Assembly (NCBI GenBank): GCA_963921425.1
Contig: OY992838.1
Span: 15,252,001-15,316,000 of the forward strand
DNA: 64,000 nucleotides
From: Dryas octopetala
Lineage: Eukaryota; Streptophyta; Magnoliopsida; Rosales; Rosaceae
Reading direction: 5' to 3'
Shown: positions 23,101-34,117 of the stretch, one piece after another
Position numbering within the stretch: the first letter of the stretch is position 1
How the letters are laid out: each line of letters starts with the position of its first letter
The notes under the pieces: model-generated
The model's database searches: none
Seen by the model: the letters and a program-made list of their open reading frames with translations, nothing else
Told to the model about the DNA's origin: nothing
Position numbers and translations under genes: made by a program

Positions 23101-25708
23101 GAAAAAGTAATTGTGATCTTTCATTTTACAAATAATAATAATAATAATAATGCATGCTGGAATTATGGGCCAGATAATGCCTATCATGCACATGTCCCTT
23201 TACTCAATTTAAACTAAATGATTAAAGATTTGATTATTACAACTTATATAATCTAAGATTGTACGTCCATATGCAATTAAAATTATGTAAACAAGTAATT
23301 AAGACTGCTTTTCAAGTAATAAACCCAGTTATACAAACATGCTACACTTTAAAACTGATACCTCAATACATAAATTCTGCATCACATATTTACCATACCA
23401 AAGTCATTAAAACACTTAAGCAACCCATTCCAGAAACAGATTTGACCAGAATTCATTGATTTAGTTCAATAACTGCATAAAATCTTCCAATGACCTCAAA
23501 AAATATATATATCTGTTATTAACAAGTATACAACAAATAGTTACTCTTTAAAGAAATTCATAGAATGGACTAACAAACAGGCTCCAACATTATTTTCTTT
23601 CTTTAAATACAATTTCAAGCCTCACATCACCGAGTAAAATCATAAAGCACTGGATTCTGATACCTTTGAAGTATTGCAGGTTTGGAGATTTGGTTCCCAC
23701 TTCATGTTATTGAAGCTAACATTCTTTAGAAGTTAAAATGAATTGTGTGCATCCCAAATTTCAGCAATAAGAAAACAGCAGCCATCCTCAATTTCATTTT
23801 TCAAAAAAGTATTAACATCTAAAAATTAAATGTCAATAAGTGAACATGTACCACATCGTGAGGCTGGAAGGTAGAATAAATTCAAGTATGAACCCGCGGT
23901 TCTTCCCCTTGACTAACTATACAGTATCATTTCAATCAATTAAACTGAAAAGTAAGCATCCAAACCTAACAGAGTAACTTTCAAAAGAAGAACCATTCAA
24001 GTAGAAATAAAAATTCATAACTTACAATAATAATGAAAATCCTGAATTACATCTTCACCATAACTTAGAAAGGACTTAAAATTGAATAATCTACTCTAAA
24101 GATGAAATTGAAGAAAGGTCATAAGAAAAATGTATATGATAAAGAACTGATGCTAAGTAATTGATATACCTTTTCTTCTCTTCCTCTTCTTCCTTTCTCA
24201 ATTTTTCACTAGCATTTTTCTGCTCCAATGATCCAAGATTTGAACTAGAAGATTTATGAATAGGAGACAACGAGGAGCTCCTACTTCTTTGTCTCTTATA
24301 ACGCTTCAAAATTGGAGAACGACTTTTACGACGCCTTGGAGTTGGAGAACGACTTTTACGACGTCTTGGAGTTGGAGAACGACTTTTACGACGTCTTGGA
24401 GTTGGAGAACGACTTCTACGGCGCCTAGGGGTAATAGAACGACTTTTCCGTCTGTATGGTAACAAAATAAGTTATTGAGCAACAACCATTAAAATTGCAC
24501 ATGACTTCACATAATCAATAACTATCAAGCCAGTCCACCATGTAGCACAAAATATACAGAAACATGTACAGTTACCTCATACATTGTTAAGTATAACCTT
24601 TGTGTGCTCCATCTTTTATCACATGAAGAAGCAAATGTCACAATCGAGCAACAAAAGGACACCCAACGGCACCCATCACCTGCTCACTTCCCATATGATG
24701 GGAAGAAACTGAGTTCTTTTAAATTCTTAAAGTGCATGCATCCTTATATCGCTCTGACAACACTATATTTTACTCCACATATTCATACTAGACATTTATT
24801 CAATTATTTAGAAAGAATCAAAAACCGATTTTGCCAAAGGTCATGTGTCCATCAATGTTAGATCCAAATGGAGCCAACCATCAGATTTTATGACAATATC
24901 AGCAATTCTTTGACATTAGCATGACACCAACCAAGCCTAAAGTATACAAACCACAAGGGGTAGTAGAAGATCATCGGAAAAGAAACTCAGAACAGCAAAT
25001 GCCAAAAGCATACCAAATGTAGGCAATGGAACTACCAATTCCTGTCCACTTGAAGGTGTAAAACAAAAAAGTCAAATATTAGTGATTAGCATACAGAATT
25101 TCAACTCAAAATAATATTTCATGGAACGGCCCCACTAAGCTTTGACCTCAACATCGCCCCCACTAGCTGTGACCTCAACATCAACGTAGGAGGTACTGGA
25201 TAAGCTTGAAAGTAGATATTCATTCTCCATCAAAATAATATTACAATATAACAAGTTTGTCCAATGAAACAATGTTGTAAGCAAAGAAATCTGACACCAT
25301 TACCAAATTCTTTGTCAAATATATAACAAATTACAAGCCTAACCAACCCCTTGTAACATGCAAGCCTACAAGTAAATAGGCTTCACACTAAAAAAAATAA
25401 AGTACCACCATATCAATAAGGAAGGATAAGAAGATGCGTACAAAGAAACCCGGACATTATGTAAATCCAAACCGTATGAGCGATATGTGACTCCTCAATC
25501 TTTCCAACTATTGATTGAGATTCAGTTAAATTAGCACAAGAAAGCAGGAATATTAACGGGATCACCTGCTATAAGAATATGAGGAATACGGAGACCGGCT
25601 TCTGTCTCTTCGGCTTTTCCTGCTATACCTATGCCCCACTGGAGATGGTGAACGCCTTCGCTTATAAGAAGGTGATCGTGATTGTGATCGTGCCACATCA
25701 CGAGGCAT
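20152..25708 (-). CDS. ARGLU1-like arginine/serine- and glutamate-rich nuclear protein
   Basis: Coding exons (minus strand): 25708-25566, 24451-24170, 21489-21270, 20418-20152. They join in frame to 912 nt, 303 aa. Residues 1 to about 105 form an RS domain with SRSP/RSRS dipeptides, including four tandem decamers of RRRKSRSPTP type (about 56-95). Residues 115 to about 290 are a highly charged Glu/Arg/Lys coiled coil (RRLEEGRKK, RREEERYRELEEL), ending KLSFALGSK. This RS-then-coiled-coil plan is that of ARGLU1, a nuclear protein linked to transcription and alternative splicing in animals. Plant homologues start MPRDV as here, which fixes the start; an in-frame upstream ATG in the 5' UTR was not used. 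A leader exon probably ends at 26457 and splices to 25786. Function in plants is inferred by homology. Confidence 0.9.
20660..20682. repeat. C homopolymer
   Basis: A C-rich run (CCCCCCGCCCCCTTCCCCCC type) in ARGLU1-like intron 3. It is a likely site of length polymorphism or assembly error. Confidence 0.75.
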
Positions 25709-26102
25709 CTCCTTTCGCCTCAACTTTAAGCTCCCACTATGAATATTTGAAACTTGAACACTTACAACAATTTTCACTACTTTGCCCTATAAAACCGCAA
25801 TAAATCAATCATTATAAAGGGGTATAGAGTTACATCCCAGCTTCCAAAAGTAAGCATTAAAAAAAAGTTTAGTATATCATATCAGCCCATTAAACAAAAA
25901 CAAGAAGATTCATCTCTAATGGTTCTTCAGTCTCTGAGAAAATGTAAGAAGAGGTAATAAAATGGAAATAACGAGTCCTAAAACGTTCATTCTATTCCAA
26001 AAATTAAGCAGCAATAAAGAAAACAAAATAACAAATAACGGTTCATTTAACAAGGGCAACAAGAACAACATTTTTCCAGCTGAAGAATCATAAATTAAAC
26101 AA

Positions 26103-26139
<37 letters not shown>

Positions 26140-26588
26140 CTGATTGTAGAGCAACGAAAACACACAGGAAAAAGAAAGGGCACAAAATCTTTTTATTTAA
26201 AACTTTCCTTATAATGAACTGATTAATCAACGAAAACCAAATCCATCAAATAATATATATAAATAGATCAACGATTGAAAACTTTACTGTCACTTAATCG
26301 CCGAGAAACTGCAAAGATAATAAGAAGTTATCATCAACCTCCGAATAACCATCCATGGAATAAAATTAGTTCGTTCGTTTATATTTCATATTCATGTTTG
26401 CTCGAATTTAGCAAACACCGACAGGGTTGTCGAATTAGGGAAAATTAGAATAATACCTGTGAAACCTTAGACCAGGTTGTACCTATGAGAACAGTCAAAG
26501 AGATCGGAAATCACCCACTTCTGCCATAAGAAGTAGCTAAACAAAACCCTAGGATAGAATATTGTATCAGATACTGAATATGGAAACC

Positions 26589-26625
<37 letters not shown>
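25709..26625 (-). promoter_or_regulatory. 5' leader, leader intron and proximal promoter of the ARGLU1-like gene
   Basis: On the minus strand a leader exon ends at 26457 with donor CACAG|GTATTA. The intron closes at acceptor TATAG (25787), leaving 77 nt of leader before the ATG at 25708. The plus strand carries AAACCCTA at about 26545, the telo-box common near starts of plant translation and RNA-processing genes. A (GA)n/(CT)n run of about 36 bases at 26590-26625 is typical of core promoters and leaders of plant housekeeping genes. A 36-base A tract lies in the leader intron (26101-26137). Exact transcription start is unknown. Confidence 0.5.
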
Positions 26626-26626
<1 letters not shown>

Positions 26627-26701
26627 TTTGGTATTTTGATGAGGGTTAATAGTTATGCCCTTTATTTTATATTTTTTTTGTCTGGATGCCCTTTATTTTA
26701 A

Positions 26702-27607
26702 AGGGCTAATTACAAAATACCGAGGTTTATTGTTAATTTTTTAAATGTGGTGGGTATATATAATTTTCAATTTAAGTCAATGTGCAAATTGAAAAAAAAA
26801 ATTAAACAAATAAAATATGACTCAATTACCCCCACTCCCAGCCTTGCCGCCCAGCCCAATCGTCCCTCCTCCTCAGCAACAGAAAATATTAATTTCCTAC
26901 AACAACAAAAAAAATACTAATTTTCATTGTAGCTCATATGAGAGCTTCTCCAAACAAATCTCAGCACCTGTTTCAAAAATAAAACAAATCCAAGTACAAA
27001 TCTCTGCACCAAAATCTTTGAAAATGTTCTCAAAATAAGTCATTTTCATATCTTCCCTCATAATCCTCTGGTACTCATCAAACATTGGTGTTCTCCTCCT
27101 CAACAAGTTCTTACTTTCAAACTATGGCTTCAAATTCTCAATCTTCCTCACAATGTGTTGCCGGGGGAGCCAGAGAGAAAGAGAGCAAGAGAGAGAAAGA
27201 GAGACGAAGCAGAGGGGAGAGGGGAGAGAAGGTCACCATCAGGGGAAGGAGAGTCGCCAGCGGTGGTGGGGAGGGGGATGTGACGAGGCTGGGGAGGGTG
27301 GGGGGACGACGGGGGAGCCAAAGAGTGAGAGCTAGAGAGAGAGAGAGATGGGGAGAGGGAGGGAGGGAGGGAGGGAGGGAGGGAGGGAGGGTGGGTGGGG
27401 GGGCGACGAGAAAGCTAGAGAAAGAAAGAGAAAAAGAGAGAGATGGGGTTGGGGAGGGTGAGGGTAATTGAGTCTTTTTTTTTTTTTTTTTTAGTTTGCA
27501 CATTGACTTAAATTGAAAACTATATGTACCACATTGAAAAAATTGAAACCTTATGGGGGAATTGAAAATGACATTAAACTTGGGAGGGGTATTTTGTAAT
27601 TAACCCT
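26702..27607. mobile_element. Long-terminal-inverted-repeat element (Mutator-like, possibly gene-capturing)
   Basis: The left end AGGGCTAATTACAAAATACC and the right end GGTATTTTGTAATTAACCCT are inverted copies. Inverted matching resumes inside (TTTTCAATTTAAGTCAATGTGCAAA left, its complement at about 27495-27525; TGACTCAATTACCCCCACTCC left, GGGTAATTGAGTC right). The arms are therefore about 140 bp with indels. The interior of about 600 bp is unlike the flanks: an AC-rich left part and a strongly GA/GGGA-rich right part (27170-27460). Long TIRs around foreign-looking, GC-richer DNA suggest a MULE or Pack-MULE. No 9-bp target duplication was found, so the superfamily is tentative. Confidence 0.6.
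27170..27465. repeat. GAGA / GGGA low-complexity tract
   Basis: Purine-only stretches, including a GGGA microsatellite of about 8 units (27357-27392), within the long-TIR element. They give rise to artificial Arg/Glu/Gly-rich open frames on one strand and Ser/Pro/Leu-rich frames on the other, which are not genes. Confidence 0.8.
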
Positions 27608-28139
27608 AACAATTAAAAATTTCATTGTGAAGCAGTTTTTTTGGTAAAGGAAGAAGAAGCTAGAGATGGCCAAAACTAGTCATGAGTGAAGAAATTTTGT
27701 CCTGAGGTAACCCACGTGTTTGGAGGAGACAATAGTCCTGAGCTTTTATGGACACCTTCCCTAACATTTGGTCATCTCTACATCTTCTTCCTCCACCAGA
27801 AAAACTATTTCATGCTGATTTTTTACAATTTAGTGTTGTCCAGACCTGTCCGGCATTCTAAACAAAGCCAAAAGGGACAAAAGTCCATTGTTCTATATTT
27901 GGTGGGCTTATTAAGAATTTGGGACTTGACTCACATTTGGTATTTTAGTCCCAAATAACTAAAGATTTCTGGCTCATGCTCAAAGGTAGTCTACAATGGG
28001 ACTAGCCTATCATGTCATGTCCATAGAACACAGTCTTATCCCATGCAGTCATGTCATGCATTTCAAAGAGGGGCCTTTTTCTATTGTGGCAAATTTACTG
28101 GTTCGTTCGCTAATTATATATGAATTAACAAAACAATTA

Positions 28140-28907
28140 TCTCTCTATATCTATCTATAAAGCCAGAAGAAGAATGTGGTGTTACATGCTTAACAAAAAT
28201 AGGATTGCCTAAAATACCTTTCATTCTACAAAACAGTCACATAAATAAAACCTACTAAATGAGGGAAAGTAAAAAAAAAAAAAACACAGTAAAAATACCA
28301 CTTCACACGTGCGGAGAGTGTGCCAAGAAGCAAGTATATATAAAAGGAGGAGAGATTTGGTTAAACATTCAAAAATCCAAACTTGCCTTTTGTTAATCAA
28401 AAAATTAAAATAAAATAATTTAATATTTTGATGGCAAAATAGTAAAATAGAATAACTAGAATTGAAAAAGAAAAAGAAATAAAAAACCGCACCCTTATTT
28501 TCAGCAATCCACTTCCCCACCACCTTTTTTTTTATGACAAATAATCAATTTATTAAAAAAACATTAACCGTAGGTTTAAAAAGATCAATTGGCATGCATG
28601 CGCATGGCGCGTGCCAAAAAACTAGTATATATAAAGGGAGAAGAAGAGATTTGGTTAAACATTCAAAAACCCAACCTTGCCCATTGTTAATTAAAAAATT
28701 AAAATAATTTAATTTAATATTTTGAGGGTAAAATAGTAAAATAAAAGAATTATAATTGAAAGATAAAAAGAAATACAAAATCACATCCTTATTTTCAGCA
28801 ACTCATTGCACCCACCACCTCTTTTTTAGGACAAACAATCTATTTATTAAAAAACATAACATAACTACAGATCTAGAAAGGTCAATTGGTATGCGCATGG
28901 AGACTAG
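28140..28907 (+). mobile_element. Helitron-like element with tandem 3' ends
   Basis: The 5' end starts TCTCTCTATATCTATC (28140), resembling the TC...TATA start of plant Helitrons. Three related terminal modules follow. The first ends at about 28334 (TGCCAAGAAGCAAG|T). The second ends CTAG|T at 28622-28625, directly after the palindromic hairpin GGCATGCATGC...GCGTGCC. The third ends CTAG|T at 28904-28907. Modules 28335-28625 and 28626-28907 are about 290-bp direct repeats sharing AGATTTGGTTAAACATTCAAAA, an AATTTAATATTTTGA phrase and a CACCACCT phrase. Helitrons end in CTRR after a short hairpin, insert at AT and can form such tandem ends. No RepHel protein is present, so it is non-autonomous. 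Confidence 0.6.
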
Positions 28908-28925
28908 TATGTATAGTACGTATAG

Positions 28926-29500
28926 TCTCTATTTTCATCTCTTACTATTTTCTTTACTATTATAAAGTTAGAAAAAGGATTTGGTGGATTTGGTGTTACA
29001 GGCTTTACCAAAAAAAATTGGATTGTCTAAAATACTCTTCATTCAAAAGAACAATTACATAAAAAAAAATTGCACCATTAGTTCACTTACTTTCTAGCTT
29101 TTCACATGTTGGTCCACGATCTAAATTTTGTCTCACTATAATCTTGTTTATCCTTAACGTATCTCATTATGGTCCATTTCATTACTTTTGGTGTAACGAC
29201 CGTTTATTTTTGTCACATGCCGCACACGTGGGCTTCTTTTGAGGGAAAAAAATGACTTTTCGCGGGAATATTCTTCCCTAACCTTTGAACATAACCTAGA
29301 AAAACACTATAACATATAAGAATAAATCATTGATCCGATCCTTTTCCACCGATGTCTCAGTAACTCTCCCAGCCGACTCGGCTTTCGCTGATGCTTGGAA
29401 GAAAGTGAGCCCCAACATTGAGCCACCCAAGACTTCATTGACCTTTATGAAGCCTTAGACTGAAACTCCATCTTCAATCCCTTCGAAGCTCACTTAGGTT
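28926..29500 (+). mobile_element. Second Helitron-like 5' end carrying a captured gene piece
   Basis: From 28926 (TCTCTATTTTCATCTC) the sequence repeats the 5' portion of the element at 28140. Shared phrases are GGTGTTACA.GCTT, GGATTG.CTAAAATAC, TTCATTC and ACAATTACATAAA. So a second copy of the 5' end begins 19 bp after the third 3' terminus. Downstream, at 29336-29494, lies a fragment of a cellular gene (separate entry). No 3' hairpin plus CTRR end could be located with certainty, so the right boundary given is a minimum. Confidence 0.45.
29336..29494 (+). pseudogene. Fragment of mitochondrial ATP synthase delta-type subunit gene
   Basis: One frame reads [19 protein letters not shown] then [19 protein letters not shown], a stop, then TETPSSIPSKLT and another stop. 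This matches the N-terminal part of the plant mitochondrial F1 delta' subunit (bacterial epsilon homologue): end of the transit peptide (FST), the AWKKV..P...PPKTP..FMKP block and the TPSSIPSKLT block that precedes the conserved beta-sandwich. Only about 53 codons are present, with a TAG replacing an Arg/Pro-type position after FMKP, and the remainder of the protein is absent. It is a non-functional gene fragment. Placement just inside a Helitron-like 5' end suggests transposon capture (inference). Confidence 0.7.
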
Positions 29501-30261
29501 TTAGCCAAATAGGTTAGTTTCAGGGAGATTTGATATGGGTTTGGTGCAATTTTTTTGTTGTGAGATTGAATTAAAGAGTTTTGGTATATGGGTTTTGTTT
29601 ATTTTAGTGTGGGTTTGGTGCCAATCATGATTTTTGAGGATGAATTAGTTGTCTCTGGTTTAATGTGGATTCATTTGGTTATCTCTTATTCAATGTAAGT
29701 TTACATGTATTGAGCTCAATTTATATATATTTTATATCCTTAAAATCATAAATTTTTTTGTCCATGTCTTTTAGCATTTTTAGTGTTTTACTATGTTGGC
29801 TATGTTGTAAGCGAGAGAATAGGAAAGTCATTTATTTTATTGCACTTTTATTTTAATGAAATGAAATTCTAGTTTATTTTATGCATGTCTCTGTTCTCTA
29901 TTCTCTTTTGTCTCTTATTTACTTTATGCTCTTTAGTTGTTTGTTAAATCTCTAGTTGTTATTTAATTTTCTTGAATTGTTCTTTGTTTAGATGTTGTTT
30001 TATTTTATATTATCCTTTTATCTTAGTTCAAAACTCATGGATGGTCACTAAACCCTCTTACTAAGGTAAGAGGAAAGCACCACCATGAATATTATCAAGT
30101 TGAGACTTTTAGTTAATTAACCATTCACTTCTTAAGCTAGGTTAAATCTACAGTAACTAAGTCTTAAATTAGTGTATATATTTTGTAACACTCATTGAGG
30201 ATCGACCTCGTAAAAGTGCCGTCTATATTCTAGACTCGTACACTTATGAGTAATAATTAAA

Positions 30262-30500
30262 ACACAACAAGTTTTTAGCGCCGTTGCCTGTGAATTGAGG
30301 TTGATAAGGCTAAAATTGATTTAATTTCTAATCTTCCAGCTCTACGAACTGTTAAGGAAATTAGATCATTATTAGGACATGCCGGTTTTTATCGAAGATT
30401 CATCAAAATTGTTAGCAAAATTTCACGTCCCTTGTGCAATTTACTTGCTAAGGATTCCTCATTTGTCTTTGATGATGATTGTGTTTGTGCCTTTGATTAG
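30262..30500 (+). mobile_element. Ty3/gypsy retrotransposon remnant (post-LTR leader joined to RT/RNase H)
   Basis: TTTTTAGCGCCGTTGCC (30271-30287) resembles the TTGGCGCCGTTGCCGGGG leader found just after the 5' LTR in many plant gypsy elements. Only about 15 bp later (30300-30497) an open frame reads KEIRSLLGHAGFYRRFIK ... ISRPLCNLLAKDS, the connection between reverse transcriptase and RNase H in Ty3/gypsy Pol. It stops at TAG 30498. Gag, protease and most of RT are missing between the two parts, so this is an internal deletion derivative. AT-rich DNA upstream (about 29750-30260) could be its LTR; ends are not resolved. Confidence 0.7.
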
Positions 30501-30982
30501 GGGTGTAAATGAGCCAAATTAAGCCGAATACCACTGTGCTCAAGCTTGGCTTGTTATAAATTTTTCGAGCTTGAGCTTGAGCTTGGCTTGGCTTGACTTG
30601 TTTCTTATACGAGCCGAGCTCGAACAAGCTAAAAAAAATTGAATCCGATATGAACTTGAGCTGTGTCGAGCTTTAAAAAAATTAAGGTATTTTATTAGCA
30701 ACAATTTAAAAAAAAATAAAAAAATCTGATTTCCATCTAAACATTCATAACATAATACTTGCAAAAATTCTCATTAAAAAAGAGATAAAGAGACATAAGG
30801 TAGTAAAAGTCTCATAACCAAACAATATAAAAACAAATTAGGAAATAAAAATAGCAAGCCCTTATATAAACAATGAAAAAGGAGGGACAAGCAAAAGATA
30901 CAAAACAGAATACTTCCAAATACAAACAAGTTTGCAGCAAATACTCTTAAAAAAGCAACTGTCAATTGATGAAATAAAAAAG

Positions 30983-31600
30983 GAAAAAATTTACAAACAT
31001 GACACATACTTTGATGGTTGTTTCATTTCAGGACATTAATTTTGCTTTGTGTTAATGAAAGACGCATACTTTCATTTTATGTCAATTAAGGATCATGTTT
31101 TTTCAGTTTTTATCTCAACTTTGGCCCAACGTTAAACCCATCAAAACTCCACCAAATTCAGAAATATTATACTGGGTTTAAAGATATGCATCTCCTCTTT
31201 ACAATCATATAAAGATCAACCAAATCGGATCTCTACAACTCCAGATAATTGGCCCCAAAGTAAGGTATCCGAAACTGTCTGATTTTACAAATTTTTTCCT
31301 AGAGGTCCGATTGGACAGTTTCGGGTACCCTATTTTTGGGCCAATTATCTGGAGTTGTAGATGTCCGATTTGAGTGATCTTTATATGGTTGTAAAGAGGA
31401 GATGCATAGCTTTAACCAAAGTATAAGTTTGCTAAGTTTGATGGAGTTTTGATGAGTCTAATGTCTGGCCAAAGTTGAGATAAAACAATTTTCTTAATTG
31501 ATACAAAATAAAAGTATGTGTTCTTTATTAACACGAATCAAAATTAATGTTCTGACATGAAATAACTATCAAAGTATGTGTCCTGTTTGTAAATTTTTTC
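30983..31600. mobile_element. Foldback (palindromic) element, copy 1
   Basis: Two arms of about 300 bp are near-perfect inverted repeats around a centre near 31290-31300. GAAAAAATTTACAAACATG at the left end mirrors the right end. Inward, the phrases ATCTCAACTTTGGCC, ATGCATCTCCTCTTTACAA, CTCCAGATAATTGGCC and GAAACTGTC each recur inverted. The transcript would form a long hairpin. A second, left-truncated copy lies at 37815-38220. No protein is encoded. It is nested beside hAT transposase sequence but unrelated to it in sequence. Confidence 0.8.
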
Positions 31601-31702
31601 AATAAAAAAAACACATTGATACTCATTCCCAACAACTTTTTGAGTCTATCATTCAAAAGATCCTCCATTCAAGCAAACTTCTTGCATAGATTCTTCATCA
31701 AC

Positions 31703-32275
31703 CTACAAGAAAAAAAATAAATTTAGAAAATAAAATTTATATGTAAAAAGAAATTGAAAACATAATGAAAATAATTGTTTTACCTTTGTTGGCTTGGAGA
31801 TTCCAAAATCACAACGTAGCCAATCTGTAGTGCAAACCAAAGCTTCTACTGTATTTGGCTTCAAAGAATTCCTATATTGATCAATAACTCTCCCTCCAGC
31901 ACTAAATGTAGCTTCAGATGCAACCATGCTGATGGGAATAGATAATATGTCACGTGGCATCTTTGAAAGAATTTGAAACTTAAGGGTACTTGCCTTCCAC
32001 CAATCCAAAACATTAAATTTCGATCAAATCCATTTCACTTGGGCATACATACCGACCTTCTTCAAGATAAATATCCAAATTAGATCTAATAAGATCAATT
32101 GTATCCATTTGTTGAGCCCATGCAAAGATCAAACTCAACTCTACTTTTGGCATGCTTTTTCTCTCACCAGCACCAATAACACTTGAAGAATTGCAAACTT
32201 CTTTAGAACCATGAACAACAACATATTCTTCAAAAAGCTCATAAAGAGAGTCACGCACAAGTTTGATACTTTTCT
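31703..32275 (-). pseudogene. hAT-family transposase C-terminal fragment
   Basis: On the minus strand two frames cover the end of a plant hAT transposase: ELFEEYV ... LDIYLEEG.Y (32258-32013), then DWWK ... F.ILSKMPRDILSIPIS and VASEATFSAGGRVIDQYR followed by LKP.TVEAL.C..DWL (32008-31780). The last block is the hAT dimerisation domain with its characteristic ASE.FS.GGR.....R..L.P..VEAL. A small frameshift separates the two parts near 32010, and the N-terminal BED finger and most of the catalytic domain are missing. It is an inactive remnant. A GGGGTGTAAATGAGCC phrase at 30500 is of the kind found at hAT ends, but no partner end was found. Confidence 0.8.
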
Positions 32276-32853
32276 CAGCATCATAACTTACATAAATTTT
32301 GGGAAAGCAAAATTCAATTTACTCAAATAAGAAGAAAAACCTATGTAGACACAAAGCGTTAAAAAATGTGGTTGATTACAAAAACTTACGAAATAATTAT
32401 TCAAGATATTATTGAGACAATTTATCAAAAAATATAAACAACATATTTCATAGCAACTTAGGGGCAGAACACATGTTTATATCCCTCACTGTTTCTGACT
32501 ATATTATTATTCTCCATCTTCAGTAGGTTCATAAACATTTATGATAATTGCATGCAACTCAAATCTATATCCACAATAACGGCAGAATACAGCTTTCCTT
32601 TATGTTTATAATATATCATTTTATTTATAGAAAAGTTTTAGGGTCGCAGAATACCGTGCAGTTTCCATTTTAAGAGAATAAGAACCCTTGGTTATGTAAT
32701 TAGTAATTTGAAATTTTGAAATTAATTAACTTATTTCTGTATATTATTGTAATACTAGGTGGTCTACTACTACAAATATTAATGTAACTTTCTTCGTTAG
32801 TCAGTAAATTTGAGTGATAGATAAAGAACAACTCTAATATACCATTTCTTTCA

Positions 32854-33715
32854 TAAGTACTTTTATTATTATCTGCTATATATATCATTTATTTTCTCAT
32901 TTGAGTGATAGGCAAAGAACAACTCTAATATGTACTGATTAAAATACTTTCCATATTATTAATTCTTTATCTCACCATACCCATCGAATATCCACTTTTA
33001 AAATACTTTGCATGTTATTTCTTGTCTCACGATACTGATTCTCATTAATAGAAGCATATCCGCATTCCAGAGTCACTTCATTGCATACCATGTCCAATTG
33101 TCCTAATTTTTATAATCAACTATGACACAAGTCAATTGGACCAATATCATGTTTGTTGTAGCTAAAATACAATAGTATATACATTTTAAACCACAAATAA
33201 AAGAACCAATATACATTTAGTCAAAATATAATGCTCAAATAAAGTTTCTATACGGTAATTTTGCAACAATATAGTGTCTTTACAAACAACAAAAACTAAA
33301 ATAAACCAAGTACCAAAATCTCACATTTGTAACAACCAAAATACAACATAATATATAATTACATATTCTTATCCACATTTACACCTAAACCAAAAAAACA
33401 AAACACATTTAATCAAAATAGACTTTCATAAGAAATATATCTATAAGCTTTCTTCAACAGGTGCTTGAAAAGTATGTTTATAAACACAAGACATTACTTG
33501 AGTGTCCATTACCTTGATATATTTATCAATCGTAATGCGATGGGAAAAGAGTACCAAGCTTAGATGGTTAAGGCAGCTCTAGGATGTATATCCATAGCTA
33601 CAAAATTCAATAATGAGAAAAATCTTGAAAAGAAGTTGAGGGAGTATACCATATATGGATACTTCAAGAAAGCATTTTTAAAGGGACGAGCTTGAAGACA
33701 TAGAGCTGGAGGTAG
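32854..33715. repeat. Direct repeat, left copy (about 860 bp)
   Basis: AT-rich segment repeated at 34738-35615 in the same orientation with many substitutions and small indels. Diagnostic shared phrases include GATAGG.AAAGAACAACT, TCCATTACCTTGATATATT, TTAAGGCAGCTCTA and TATACCATATATGGATACTTCA. No protein could be assigned. Paired copies of similar length around about 1 kb suggest decayed LTRs or a segmental duplication. Confidence 0.7.
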
Positions 33716-34117
33716 CATACCCATTTGATTTCGAGAATCTAAATTGAAAAAAACTGTTTTTTCATTAGTAGATATATATAATCCAGTTTGATATGATTGA
33801 ATCATGTTCCCCTTTAATTTAATTGATTTGATTGATATTTGATTGATATTTACTACTTGTTCCCCTTGAATCTAAACACTTAACTATATTCGCCTTTAAT
33901 TTAATTAATTTGACTAATATTCACTACCTGACATTTGATTTAATTGATTTTTGCATACTGTATTATTCCTACAAAACTTATATACTGCAAAACTAATAAT
34001 TATGAAATTACTATACAATATAAATGTTTTCATACCATTGGATTACAGACCATAAAGATTGAAGGGATTCTATCCACCCTTTTGTAGGCAGGACTTCATC
34101 ACTATAGCCATACTCGA

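Noticed and set aside
27085-27503. Open frames of 121-128 codons on both strands
   Set aside because: They are produced by GA/GGGA purine repeats within the long-TIR element; composition is pure low complexity.
29500-30260. Possible continuation of the ATP synthase gene (later exons)
   Set aside because: No frame matches the conserved beta-sandwich that should follow; the sequence is AT-rich and may include intron-like or gypsy LTR DNA.
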